Shown here in pieces: positions 8,281 through 16,362 of a DNA stretch of 64,000 nt. The notes beneath the pieces were generated by a model. That model was not told the DNA's origin. It searched no databases and was given only the letters and a program-made list of their open reading frames with translations. Made by a program: the position numbers and the translations under genes. The stretch's first letter is position 1. Each line of letters starts with the position of its first letter. Source of the DNA: Streptomyces sp. NRRL S-350 (GTDB lineage Bacteria; Actinomycetota; Actinomycetes; Streptomycetales; Streptomycetaceae); assembly GCF_000719705.1 (NCBI RefSeq), contig NZ_JOHO01000010.1, forward strand, positions 116,517 through 180,516, written 5' to 3'.

Positions 8281-9249
8281 TCACCCTTTCAGTGCGCCCT
8301 GGGTGATGCCGCCGACGATCTGGCGGCCGAAGACGGTGAAGACCAGGAGCAGCGGCACGGTGCCGACGAGCGCGCCGGCCGTGATGACGGACCAGTCGGT
8401 GGACCAGCCGGTGCCGAGCCCGGCGAGGGCGACCTGGACCGTGGGGTTGACGGCGCCGTTCATCGCGATGACGGGCCACAGGAAGTCGTTCCAGGACTGG
8501 ACGAAGGTGAGCATGCCCAGTACGGCCATGGCGGGCCGGGCGACGGGCAGGACGACGTGCCAGACGACGCGCAGCGAGTTCGCCCCGTCGATCCGGGCCG
8601 CCTCCAGCAGTTCGGTGGGCAGGGCCTGGGTGAGGTACTGGCGCATGAAGAACACGCCGAAGGCGGTCACCAGGGTGGGCAGGATGAGCGCGCCGAGCTG
8701 GTTGCCGAGCCCCAGGTGCCGCATCAGGATGAACAGCGGCACGATGCTGACCTGGGCGGGCACGGCCATGGTGGCGACGACCAGGGCGAGCATCGGGCCG
8801 CGGCCGCGGAAGCGCAGCTTGGCGAACGCGAAGCCGGCCAGGACGGAGAACGCCACCGTGCTGACCGCGACGGTGCCGGCGACCAGGGTCGAGTTGAGCA
8901 GCGCGACGCCCATGCCGCGCGCCCCGGCGTTGTGCCACACGTAGCCGATGTTGTGGAACAGGTTCGAGCCGGGCACGAGCGGCGGGGGTGTGGAGACCAC
9001 CCGGTGGCTGTCGGTCGACGCCGCCACGAGGGTCCAGTACAGCGGGAACAGCGAGGCCAGGGCGGCCAGGACCAGCGTCGCCAGGGCGAACGGACCGGCC
9101 CGGTGCTGGCCGCCCGCGCCGGGGGAGCGCAGCCGGTTCCGGCGCCCGGTGCCGGCCCGGCCGGCGGTCGGCTCCGCCGGCCGGGCCGCCGGGGCGGCGG
9201 GGGAGGCGGGAGCGGGGGAGCCGGGGGAGTCGGCGGAGGTGGTGGTCAT
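8281..9249 (-). CDS. cebG: Cello-oligosaccharide ABC permease (CebG-like)
   Basis: A 322-residue inner-membrane component of a carbohydrate importer (CUT1, MalG type). After a Pro/Ala-rich cytoplasmic leader of about 60 residues come six predicted membrane helices. The EAA loop that docks the ATPase reads EAARIDGANSLRVVWHVVLPVARPA near residues 210-230. The start ATG at 9249 has AAGGA upstream; a longer open frame to 9345 would overlap the CebF gene. It lies 17 bases downstream of the CebF gene, with which it should form the channel. No ATPase gene is in this operon, as expected for Streptomyces sugar importers that share MsiK encoded elsewhere. Confidence 0.88.
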   Translation of the reverse strand: MTTTSADSPGSPAPASPAAPAARPAEPTAGRAGTGRRNRLRSPGAGGQHRAGPFALATLVLAALASLFPLYWTLVAASTDSHRVVSTPPPLVPGSNLFHNIGYVWHNAGARGMGVALLNSTLVAGTVAVSTVAFSVLAGFAFAKLRFRGRGPMLALVVATMAVPAQVSIVPLFILMRHLGLGNQLGALILPTLVTAFGVFFMRQYLTQALPTELLEAARIDGANSLRVVWHVVLPVARPAMAVLGMLTFVQSWNDFLWPVIAMNGAVNPTVQVALAGLGTGWSTDWSVITAGALVGTVPLLLVFTVFGRQIVGGITQGALKG

Positions 9250-9266
9250 GTCGGCGTCCTTCGCGG

Positions 9267-10268
9267 TCACTTGGCGGAGCGCAGGCGGCGGGCGATCAGC
9301 GTGTTGGCCAGGCCGACCAGCAGGAGCAGCCCGAACATCAGCCACGCGATGGCGGAGGCGCGTCCGAGCATGCTGTAGTGGAAGCCCTGGTCGTACATGA
9401 GGATGCCGAGGGTCTCGTACTGGTGGTTCGTGCCGCCCTGGTGGCCGCTCTGCCCGCCGAACAGGTAGGGCTCGCCGAAGAGTTGGGTCGCTCCGATGAA
9501 CGAGACGACGACGGTGAACAGGATGGTGGGGCGCAGTTCGGGGATCGTGACGTTGCGGAACTGCTGCCAGCGGTTGGCGCCGTCGATCGCGGCGGCCTCG
9601 TACAGCTCGCGGGGGACGGCCTGCATGGCGGCGAGGTAGATCAGCGCGTTGTAGCCGGTCCAGCGCCAGATGACGATCGTCGAGACGGCGAACTGGGAGG
9701 TCCAGCCGCCGGATTCCCAGTGGACCGGTCCGATGCCCACGAGGCCGAGCAGCCAGTTGGCCATGCCGCCCTCGGGGCTGAAGATCAGCGCGAAGACGAG
9801 CGTGGCGGCCGCCACCGACGTCGCGTACGGCGCGAGCAGCGCCGTGCGGAAGAAGCCGCGGGCCGGGAGCCGGTAGTTGAGCAGGTGGGCGAGGCCGAGT
9901 GCGATCAGCAGCTGCGGGACGGTGGACAGCACGCCGAGGGTGACCGTGTTGCGCAGGGCGTGCCAGAAGAGCTCGCTCGGCGGCCCGAACAGCAGGTCGG
10001 TGTAGTTCTGCAGTCCGACCCAGTCGGCCTGGTCCACGTTGTAGAGGCTGACCTGGTGCAGGGAGAGCCAGCCGGTGTAGACGAGCGGGAAGAGCCCGAA
10101 CACCGCGAACACGACGAAGAAGGGCGCGACGAACATGTAGGGCGAGCCGGCGTGGTCCCAGCGCCGGAGCCGGGCGCGCAGGCCCGTCGGTGTCGCCCGG
10201 CGCTCCGGAGGGTTCGTGGCGGGCGGCTCTGCCGGGTCTCTTCGGTGGGTGCGGGTCGAGGTGGCCAC
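9267..10268 (-). CDS. cebF: Cello-oligosaccharide ABC permease (CebF-like)
   Basis: A 333-residue CUT1 permease of the MalF type. A polar N-terminus (about 45 residues) is followed by six membrane segments beginning at YMFVAPFFVVFAVFGLFPLVY. The EAA loop is YEAAAIDGANRWQQFRNVTIPELRP near residue 245. The start is the GTG at 10268, which has a strong GGAGGA 6 bases upstream; the open frame continues to 10373 without a better site. It lies between the CebE-type binding protein gene and the CebG gene, the standard order. A 12-bp stem-loop separates it from the binding protein gene. Confidence 0.88.
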   Translation of the reverse strand: MATSTRTHRRDPAEPPATNPPERRATPTGLRARLRRWDHAGSPYMFVAPFFVVFAVFGLFPLVYTGWLSLHQVSLYNVDQADWVGLQNYTDLLFGPPSELFWHALRNTVTLGVLSTVPQLLIALGLAHLLNYRLPARGFFRTALLAPYATSVAAATLVFALIFSPEGGMANWLLGLVGIGPVHWESGGWTSQFAVSTIVIWRWTGYNALIYLAAMQAVPRELYEAAAIDGANRWQQFRNVTIPELRPTILFTVVVSFIGATQLFGEPYLFGGQSGHQGGTNHQYETLGILMYDQGFHYSMLGRASAIAWLMFGLLLLVGLANTLIARRLRSAK

Positions 10269-10359
10269 AGGGTTCCTCCGTGCCGGGTCGACGGCCGGGC
10301 GGGGTCGTCGCGTCGTTCTGGAAAGGGTTTCGGTCGGTGCCGGCTGCTCGCGGGCGGAC

Positions 10360-10405
10360 GCCGTACGGACCACGTGCGGGGCAGGGCCGGGGCGGTCCGT
10401 ACGGC
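10360..10405. promoter_or_regulatory. Intercistronic stem-loop after the binding-protein gene
   Basis: GCCGTACGGACC (10360-10371) pairs perfectly with GGTCCGTACGGC (10394-10405). It lies just after the CebE-type gene and upstream of the permease genes. Such stems often stabilise or partly terminate the message so that the binding protein is made in excess over the permeases. A full terminator is less likely because the permease genes have no other obvious promoter. Confidence 0.6.
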
Positions 10406-10416
10406 CGGGCCCGCGG

Positions 10417-11718
10417 CTACTGGATGGTGCTCGCGATCTGCTTCAGGGTGGCGGCCCAGGCGTCGTCGGAGCTCATGTGGTTCTGCTCCATCAGCAGCAC
10501 GCCGTTGCTGAACACCCCGTGGAAGTCACCGTGGTGCGGGCCCGTCTCGGCGGGCTGGATGGCCTTGGCCGCGGTGGAGAAGATCTGACCGGTGGGGGCG
10601 TTGGGGCCGATGTAGGGGTTGGTGAAGTCCGTGACGCCCGGGAGCGTGTACGCCTTCTGGTTGGCGGGGATGTTGCCGACCTTCTGGAACACCTTGGCCT
10701 GCTGCTCGGGCGCCGTCAGCCAGACGGCCAGCGCCTGGGCCTGGGCGACGTGCTTGCCGGAGGCCGGCACGGCCAGGAACGAGCCGCCCCAGTTCCCGGC
10801 GGCGGGAGCCTGGGCGATGTTCCACTTGCCGGCGTTGTCGGGACCGGAGAACTTCTCGATGTTGGCCTGCTGCCACGACGGGCAGACGGTCGTGGCGAAC
10901 GTGGAGTTGGAGAAGGCCGTCTGCCAGGGGGTGTCGAACTCCTTGAGGCCCTGGGTGATTCCGGCCTGGACCGCGTCGGCGGCCAGCTTCCAGCCGTTCT
11001 TCACGCCGGCGGAGTTCTGGTAGTCGGCCTTGCCGTTCTTGTAGTACTGCTCGGCGTCGGAGGAGACCACGCCGTTGTACAGGCCGGTGGCGGTGTCCAT
11101 GAAGGCGGTGCCCTTGGGGGCCTTGGCCTGGTACTGGCGGCCGACCTCGACGTACTTCGCCCAGTCGCCCGCCCACAGGGCGCTGACGGCGGCCGGGTCG
11201 GCGGGCAGGCCCGCCGCCTGGAAGAGGTCCTGGCGGTAGCAGATCGCCATCGGGCCGACGTCCGTGCCGAGGCCGACGGTCTTGCCCTGGGCGGTGGTCG
11301 CCTGCTTCCACTTCCACGGCAGGTAGGCGTCCTTCTCGACACCCTGGGCGTGCGCCAGATCGGTGAAGGCACCGCTGAGCTGGTCGGAGGTGGCGAGCGC
11401 GATCCGGGTCACTTCGAGTGCCTGGATGTCGTCGAGTCCGCCGCCCGACAGGCGGGTCTGCAGGGCGGTCCAGTAGTCGCCCTCCTGGGTGGTGGTGTTC
11501 TCCTTGATCGTGATGTTCGGGTGGGCCTTCATGTACTCGTCGAAGAGCCCGGACTCCTTGTAGCCGAAGGTGCCGAAGTCGCCCACGGTGAGCGTGATCT
11601 TCGCGTTGGGGTCGTCCGAGCCGGCCTCTCCCGAGGCGCATCCGGTGGCCAGGGCCGCGGTGACGACGGTGGCCGACAGGAGGGCGGCGGCTCTGCGGGA
11701 ACGGCTGCGCAGGAACAT
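10417..11718 (-). CDS. cebE: Cello-oligosaccharide-binding lipoprotein (CebE-like)
   Basis: A 433-residue extracytoplasmic solute-binding protein of family 1. The signal peptide MFLRSRSRRAAALLSATVV ends in the lipobox LATGC, with the lipid cysteine at residue 27. The mature start, ITLTVGDFGTFGYKESGLFDEYMK, matches the CebE type, as does the downstream segment DDIQALEVTRIALAT. A conserved tryptophan-rich cleft (WKWKQ, CPSWQQANIE, GNWGGSFLAVP) would stack on sugar rings. It captures cellobiose or cellotriose outside the cell for the CebF/CebG permeases. The start ATG at 11718 has GGAG 6 bases upstream. A perfect operator lies 150 bases upstream. Substrate is by family resemblance, not proven. 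Confidence 0.87.
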   Translation of the reverse strand: MFLRSRSRRAAALLSATVVTAALATGCASGEAGSDDPNAKITLTVGDFGTFGYKESGLFDEYMKAHPNITIKENTTTQEGDYWTALQTRLSGGGLDDIQALEVTRIALATSDQLSGAFTDLAHAQGVEKDAYLPWKWKQATTAQGKTVGLGTDVGPMAICYRQDLFQAAGLPADPAAVSALWAGDWAKYVEVGRQYQAKAPKGTAFMDTATGLYNGVVSSDAEQYYKNGKADYQNSAGVKNGWKLAADAVQAGITQGLKEFDTPWQTAFSNSTFATTVCPSWQQANIEKFSGPDNAGKWNIAQAPAAGNWGGSFLAVPASGKHVAQAQALAVWLTAPEQQAKVFQKVGNIPANQKAYTLPGVTDFTNPYIGPNAPTGQIFSTAAKAIQPAETGPHHGDFHGVFSNGVLLMEQNHMSSDDAWAATLKQIASTIQ

Positions 11719-11867
11719 GGGGTTCTCCAGGAGCGGTAGCGGGATGCGCGAGGGTGGTCGCGTGCTCGTGGCGCCGGGGGCGGAGCCGCGAGCGGGCGCG
11801 AGGGGGTGAGGGGGAGGGGCCTGGGCGCGGAATCGGTCGGACGGCCCCGGGAGCGCCGTCCGAGAAG

Positions 11868-11881
11868 TGGAAGCGCTTCCA
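11868..11881. promoter_or_regulatory. LacI-family operator, perfect palindrome, at cebE
   Basis: TGGAAGCGCTTCCA is a perfect 14-bp palindrome, 150 bases upstream of the CebE start. It differs from the classic CebR site TGGGAGCGCTCCCA by one symmetric base pair. The neighbouring CelR/CebR-type repressor (12318-13343) is the obvious candidate to bind it. Confidence 0.85.
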
Positions 11882-12118
11882 GTTGGGAAACCCTGCTCCC
11901 TGGAGCGGGAGACTGTCAAGAGGTGTTCAAGGGGTGTCCCGCCGAGGGGCTTCGAGCCGGTGCGCCGGTCGCGGGCAGGGCGGATCGCCGCACCAGCGGG
12001 GTGCGGTCACGACTGGTCAGCTCCGTCGCGGGCGCGGTTCGACGCGCGCAGGGCAGGGCCCGGGCGACGGAGCCGGGGCGCCCGCCGGGCCATCGGTCCG
12101 GGCGGCGGCGGACGATGG

Positions 12119-12132
12119 TGGAAGCGCTTCCG
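12119..12132. promoter_or_regulatory. LacI-family operator upstream of cebE, second copy
   Basis: TGGAAGCGCTTCCG, 13 of 14 palindromic positions, lies 251 bases from the site at 11868. It could support DNA looping over the cebE promoter region, or mark a transcription start close to the repressor gene end. Confidence 0.72.
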
Positions 12133-12317
12133 GAGCGGACGGCGGGCCGGATCGGCACGCGCCGGATCGGCACGCGTTCGGGCCGGTCCGCGCCGAGGGC
12201 CGGAAGGCGCGGTCGGAAGGCGCTCAGGGCCGGGACGTGCTCAGGACCGACGCTCAGGACCGGAAGACGCTCAGGGCCGGAAGGCGCTCCGCGGTCGGAA
12301 CGCCGCCGCGGGCGAGG

Positions 12318-13343
12318 TCAGCCGGCCGTCGAGGGCGCGGATTCGCGGACCGTCAACCGGGTGGGGAGCACGAGGGGGCTCGGGTCGTGGCCGTCGATGA
12401 CGGCCGCGAGCATCCGGGCCATCTCCAGGCCGAGCGCCCGCACCGGCTGGCGCACGGTCGTCAACGGCGGGTCGGCGTACAGGGCGCTGGCGAGGTCGTC
12501 GAAGCCGACGACCGCGACGTCCTCGGGGACGCGTCTGCCGTGTCGGCGCAGGGCGCGCAGCGCTCCCAGCGCCATGCCGTCGTTGGCGGTGAACACCGCG
12601 TCGATGTCCGGGCGGTCCGCGAGCAGCCGCTCCATGGCGGCCTCGCCGCCGGCCTGGGTGAAGTCGCCCGGCACCACGCCCGCGGCGGACCGCCCGGCCA
12701 GCACGAGCGCCTCGCGGAAGCCCTGTTCGCGGGCGACGGCCGCCTGCAGGTCGACCTGGCCGGTGATCATCGCGATGTTGCGGCGTCCGCCGCGCACCAG
12801 GTGCTCGACGGCCAGGCGCGCGCCGCCCCGGTTGTCCGGGTCGACGTACCAGCGGGGCGTGCCCGCCAGTGGCAGGCCGCCGAAGACCACGGGCAGGTCC
12901 GTCTCCTCGGCCAGGCGGCCGAGCGGGTCGTCGCCGCGCACCGCCATCAGCATCACGCCGTCGGCCCGGTGGGAGCTCAGGATGCGGCGCAGCCGCTCCT
13001 TGCCGCGGGGCGTGTTGGCCAGCAGCAGGACCAACTCCAGATCCGTCTGGTCGAGGAAGGAGCTGACGCCCACCGTCACCTCGGCGAAGAACGGGTCGGC
13101 GAACAGGCCGGGTTCGTCGCTGGACACCGCCAGCACGACCGCCCCCGCGCGCCGGGTCGCCAGGGCCCGTGCGGTCGGGTTCGGCACGTAGCCGAGCTCG
13201 CGGACCGCCCGCTCCACCGCGGCGCGCTTGGCCGCGCTGACGTGCGGCACGTTGTTGATGACGCGGGACGCCGCCGTGCGCGAGACACCGGCCCGGGCCG
13301 CGACCTCGTCCAGCGTCGGCTGGCGTCGTGGAGACGTCTCCAT
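12318..13343 (-). CDS. cebR: LacI-family repressor, CelR/CebR type
   Basis: A 341-residue LacI-family regulator. The N-terminal helix-turn-helix is TLDEVAARAGVSRTAASRVINN (residues about 9-30), followed by the hinge NPTARALATRR. The effector domain starts with VVLAVSSDEPGLFADPFF, close in form to T. fusca CelR, and ends with GFDDLASALYADPPLTTVRQP. The family represses cellulase and cello-oligosaccharide uptake genes and is released by cellobiose or longer glucans. The start ATG at 13343 is preceded by AGGAGG at a slightly long spacing of 13; a longer frame to 13463 would overlap the operator. It sits between the transport operon and the GH6 genes. Operators lie on both sides, and its own is at 13449-13462, so autoregulation is likely. 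Confidence 0.87.
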   Translation of the reverse strand: METSPRRQPTLDEVAARAGVSRTAASRVINNVPHVSAAKRAAVERAVRELGYVPNPTARALATRRAGAVVLAVSSDEPGLFADPFFAEVTVGVSSFLDQTDLELVLLLANTPRGKERLRRILSSHRADGVMLMAVRGDDPLGRLAEETDLPVVFGGLPLAGTPRWYVDPDNRGGARLAVEHLVRGGRRNIAMITGQVDLQAAVAREQGFREALVLAGRSAAGVVPGDFTQAGGEAAMERLLADRPDIDAVFTANDGMALGALRALRRHGRRVPEDVAVVGFDDLASALYADPPLTTVRQPVRALGLEMARMLAAVIDGHDPSPLVLPTRLTVRESAPSTAG

Positions 13344-13448
13344 CGCGATTGCTGATCCTCCTGTTGCCGTCGGGCTTTCTCCGGACCATGGTTCCACAGG
13401 CGTCCCGTGCCACCAGGGCGACCGACCGGCCCGCGCGCCCCCGCTGAT

Positions 13449-13462
13449 CGGAAGCGCTTCCA
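13449..13462. promoter_or_regulatory. LacI-family operator at cebR
   Basis: CGGAAGCGCTTCCA lies 106 bases upstream of the repressor start and 135 bases from the operator in front of the GH6 gene. The region is divergent (repressor on minus, cellulase on plus), so this site could serve autoregulation and help repress the cellulase. Confidence 0.75.
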
Positions 13463-13596
13463 CACTCTAGGCCAGCCGCGCCCGGTTTTGCCGGGACAGC
13501 GGTGACTCCGGTCGATTTCCTGCGGGGACGACGGTGCGCCGCAGTTGCTGCACGCGTCTTGACACCGGGTTCGGATCGGCTCAATCATCTGGCAAC

Positions 13597-13610
13597 TGGA
13601 AGCGCTTCCA
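13597..13610. promoter_or_regulatory. LacI-family operator, perfect palindrome, at GH6 gene
   Basis: TGGAAGCGCTTCCA lies 37 bases upstream of the first GH6 start, where a bound repressor would block initiation or elongation. Confidence 0.85.
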
Positions 13611-13646
13611 ACTTCCGCCCCCACCCCACCCAGTGGAGGAAGCACC

Positions 13647-14621
13647 ATGCGCCGCTCCCCCCGTAGGCTCTTCCTGCTCCTGGCCCCAGCGCTGACCGCC
13701 CTCCTGCTCGCGGTCCACCCCGGCACCGCGTACGCCGCCGACCCCACCACCATGACCAGCGGCTTCTACGTCGACCCCGACTCCTCCGCGCGGCAGTGGG
13801 TCAACGCCCACCCCGGCGACGGCCGCGCCCCCGCCATCCGCTCGTCGATCGCCGACGTGCCCACGGCACGCTGGTTCGGCAACTGGAGCGGCACCATCGG
13901 CACGGCGACCGGCGCCTTCGTCGGCGCGGCCGCCGCCAACCGCAAGCTGCCCGTCCTGGTGGCGTACAACATCCCCAACCGCGACATCTGCGCCGGCCAG
14001 TCCGGCGGCGGCGCGGGTTCCGACGCCGACTACGCCACCTGGATCGCCGCCTTCGCCGGCGGCATCGGCAACCGGCCGGCGGTGGTCGTCCTTGAACCCG
14101 ACGCACTGGGGGACGAGTCCTGCATGACGCAGAGCCAGATCGCCGCGCGCAACGCGCTGCTGAACAACGCCATCGCGCAGTTCAACGCCAAGGCCCCGAA
14201 CACCTGGGTCTACCTGGACGCCGGCAACCCGGCCTGGCTGAGCGCCACCACCATGGCCCAGCACCTGGCCGCGGCCGGGGTGAAGGGAGCCCACGGGTTC
14301 TCGCTCAACGTGTCCAACTCCTTCACCACCGCGCAGAACACGGCGTACGGCAACTCCGTCAACGCGGCCCTGCGGTCGTCCTACGGGTACACCAAACCGT
14401 TCGTCGTCGACACCAGCCGCAACGGCAACGGATCCGACGGCAACTGGTGCAACGCGGCGGGGCGCAGGATCGGCACGCCCACGCAGATCGGCGGCGGCGC
14501 CGAGATGCTGCTGTGGATCAAGGCGCCCGGCGAGTCCGACGGCAACTGCGGCACCGGCGCCGGATCGAGCGCCGGGCAGTTCCTGCCGCAGGTCGCGTAC
14601 AACCTGATCTACGGCTACTGA
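13647..14621 (+). CDS. Secreted GH6 cellulase without a binding module
   Basis: A 324-residue glycoside hydrolase family 6 enzyme. The signal peptide MRRSPRRLFLLLAPALTALL probably ends at AYA|AD near residue 31. The mature protein is a bare catalytic domain: FYVDPDSSA, VLVAYNIPNRDICAGQSGGG (loop with the assisting aspartate), VVVLEPDAL (proton-donor aspartate near residue 150), and VVDTSRNGNG and LLWIKAPGESDG near the end. It hydrolyses beta-1,4-glucan outside the cell, probably as an endoglucanase, because it lacks long tunnel-forming loops. The start ATG has GGAGGA upstream. It has its own operator at 13597 and could be co-transcribed with the second GH6 gene, though a hairpin lies between them. 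Confidence 0.93.
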   Translation: MRRSPRRLFLLLAPALTALLLAVHPGTAYAADPTTMTSGFYVDPDSSARQWVNAHPGDGRAPAIRSSIADVPTARWFGNWSGTIGTATGAFVGAAAANRKLPVLVAYNIPNRDICAGQSGGGAGSDADYATWIAAFAGGIGNRPAVVVLEPDALGDESCMTQSQIAARNALLNNAIAQFNAKAPNTWVYLDAGNPAWLSATTMAQHLAAAGVKGAHGFSLNVSNSFTTAQNTAYGNSVNAALRSSYGYTKPFVVDTSRNGNGSDGNWCNAAGRRIGTPTQIGGGAEMLLWIKAPGESDGNCGTGAGSSAGQFLPQVAYNLIYGY

Positions 14622-14629
14622 CCGTGGAC

Positions 14630-14663
14630 CGGCACCGGCCCCCGCCCCCCGGGACCGGTGCCG
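14630..14663 (+). terminator. Hairpin after first GH6 gene
   Basis: CGGCACCGG (14630-14638) pairs with CCGGTGCCG (14655-14663). It begins 8 bases after the stop codon and has no U-tract. It may terminate the first cellulase message or act as an intercistronic stem. Confidence 0.55.
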
Positions 14664-14676
14664 CCGCACGCCCCGC

Positions 14677-14748
14677 CCACTCCGCCCCCACACCGCTGCA
14701 CTCGCGCCCCGGCCACTCCGCCCCCACACCGCTGCACTCCCGCCCCCA
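14677..14748. repeat. 36-bp direct repeat in the leader of the second GH6 gene
   Basis: Two nearly identical 36-base units (14677-14712 and 14713-14748) begin CCACTCCGCCCCCACACCGC. They lie 41 bases before the GTG start of the second GH6 gene and are almost free of adenine-rich or promoter-like sequence. Confidence 0.85.
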
Positions 14749-14788
14749 GCCCTCCTGCCCCGCCCCGAGAAACCGACAAGGACACCTC

Positions 14789-16096
14789 GTGAGACCACGC
14801 ATCCCCCGCTCGCTGATCCCCGTCGGCATCGCCGCCCTGCTGATCGGGCTCGCCGTCCCGGCGCAGGCCCAGGCCCAGGGCCAGGAGCAGGGCCAGGGCC
14901 GCCGGGCGACCGGCCACACGCTGCCCGCCGACACCCGCTTCTACGTCGAACCGGACCGCGACGCCGCCCGGCAGTCCGTCACCGACCTGCTGCACGGCGA
15001 CTTCGCCGGCGCCACCACCATGGCGAAACTCGCCAGTTGGCCCGGCGCCCACTGGTTCTCCGACGGCACACCGGCCGAGGTCGAGGAGCAGACGCGAACC
15101 CTGGTCCGCCGCGCGGCCCGCACCGGGACCGTCCCGGTCCTGGTCGCCTACGACATCCCGGGGCGGGACTGCTCCCAGTACTCGAGCGGAGGCGCGCAGT
15201 CCGACGCGGACTACCAGGCCTGGATCGCCGCGCTGGCCCGCGGCGTCGGCCGCGACAAGGCGGTGGTCGTCCTCGAACCCGACGGCCTGGCCAATCTCCC
15301 CCGCGACTGCTCTCCCACCACCGACCCCACCGGCACCCTCACCGCGGGGCGCATCGCCGACCTCCGCTACGCCGTCGACGCCCTGGAGAAGCAGCCGAAC
15401 ACCACCGTCTACCTCGACGCGGGCAACAGCCACTGGCAGAGCGTGGGCACCATGACGCAGCGCCTGATGCAGGCGGGCGCCGACCGCGCCCAGGGCTTCT
15501 CGCTGAACGTCTCCAACTTCTTCGCCACCGACCTGTCCGACCGCTACGGCACCTGGGTGTCGGACTGCCTCTGGTACGCCACCAAGGGCCCGGAGGCCGC
15601 CCGCGGGCACGCCGAGGCGTGCGCCGGCCAGTACTTCTCCCCGGCCGCCCCCAACGACGGCCGCCCCGGCAACGCCGTCGACGTGGACGACCCCGCCACC
15701 TGGCACTGGACCGACCTGTGGTTCCAGCAGAACGTCGGCACCCCGCCCGCGGGCGAACGCACCCACTTCGTCGTCGACACCAGCCGCAACGGGCAGGGCT
15801 CCTGGACGCCGCCGGCCGGCAAGTACACCGGCGACCCGCAGATCTGGTGCAACCCGCCCGGACGCGGCATCGGCGACCGCCCCACGGCCGGCACCGGGAC
15901 CGCGCTCGCGGACGCCTACCTGTGGATCAAGACGGTCGGCCAGTCCGACGGACAGTGCAACCGCAACATCCCCGGCGGAACGATCGACCCGGAGTACGGC
16001 ATCGTCGATCCGGCGGCCGGCGCCTGGTGGCCCGAACAGGCCGCCACACTGGTGCGGAACGCCCGCCCGGCACTGACCTTCAACAGCGGGTACTGA
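14789..16096 (+). CDS. Secreted GH6 cellobiohydrolase-like enzyme
   Basis: A 435-residue family 6 glycosidase. The signal peptide runs to about AQA near residue 33, followed by a Gln-rich stretch. Catalytic features: VLVAYDIPGRDCSQYSSGGAQ (near residue 130), VVVLEPDGLANLPRDC (proton donor near residue 165), VVDTSRNGQGSW and YLWIKTVGQSDGQCNRN. Compared with the neighbour it has extra segments (FSPAAPNDGRPGNAVDVDDPATWHWTDLWFQQN and flanks) where exo-acting GH6 enzymes carry the loops that roof the tunnel, so a cellobiohydrolase is favoured. It has no binding module in the same chain. The GTG start at 14789 has AAGGA 6 bases before it; a much longer open frame upstream would cover the repeats. 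It is likely in the same regulon as its neighbours, but no separate operator is visible. Confidence 0.92.
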   Translation: MRPRIPRSLIPVGIAALLIGLAVPAQAQAQGQEQGQGRRATGHTLPADTRFYVEPDRDAARQSVTDLLHGDFAGATTMAKLASWPGAHWFSDGTPAEVEEQTRTLVRRAARTGTVPVLVAYDIPGRDCSQYSSGGAQSDADYQAWIAALARGVGRDKAVVVLEPDGLANLPRDCSPTTDPTGTLTAGRIADLRYAVDALEKQPNTTVYLDAGNSHWQSVGTMTQRLMQAGADRAQGFSLNVSNFFATDLSDRYGTWVSDCLWYATKGPEAARGHAEACAGQYFSPAAPNDGRPGNAVDVDDPATWHWTDLWFQQNVGTPPAGERTHFVVDTSRNGQGSWTPPAGKYTGDPQIWCNPPGRGIGDRPTAGTGTALADAYLWIKTVGQSDGQCNRNIPGGTIDPEYGIVDPAAGAWWPEQAATLVRNARPALTFNSGY

Positions 16097-16263
16097 ACCC
16101 GGGCCGGACGGCTCCCCCTCCCCGGCATGAAAGTTACGCCGTCCACCGCACCGTTCACCGCAGCTCAGCCCGCCGCCCCGACCCGGGCGGCGGGCCGTGC
16201 CGTTGACGCGCGACGGCGCCTCCGCCGACTCTCGGGGCACCGTCGGCGACCCGCGCCACCCCC

Positions 16264-16344
16264 ACCCGCGTTGCCCCACGGCCCCACCCCACCCGCGTTG
16301 CTCCCACGGCCCCACCCGCTCGCGTTGCTCCCACGGTCCCACCC
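16264..16344. repeat. 27-bp tandem repeat in glycosidase leader
   Basis: Three units of exactly 27 bases start at 16264, 16291 and 16318; each contains CGCGTTGCTCCCACGG or a one-base variant. The array ends 18 bases before the start codon of the clan-A glycosidase and about 10 bases before its ribosome-binding site. Confidence 0.88.
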
Positions 16345-16362
16345 CCCGAGAGGAACACGCCC

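Larger units (their letters stand above)
11719..12317. other. Intergenic region cebE-cebR with two operators
   Basis: The 599 bases between the repressor stop and the CebE start hold two operator palindromes (11868-11881 and 12119-12132). Between and downstream of the second there is short direct repetition of GGAAGGCGCTC/GGAAGACGCTCAGG type around 12200-12300. I see no convincing gene; open frames here have no ribosome-binding site or family signature. Confidence 0.6.

Noticed and set aside
10318..10333. TGGAAAGGGTTTCG as a further LacI operator between cebE and cebF
   Set aside because: It keeps the GGAAA/TTTC ends but lacks the central GCGC core and lies inside the operon next to a strong stem-loop.
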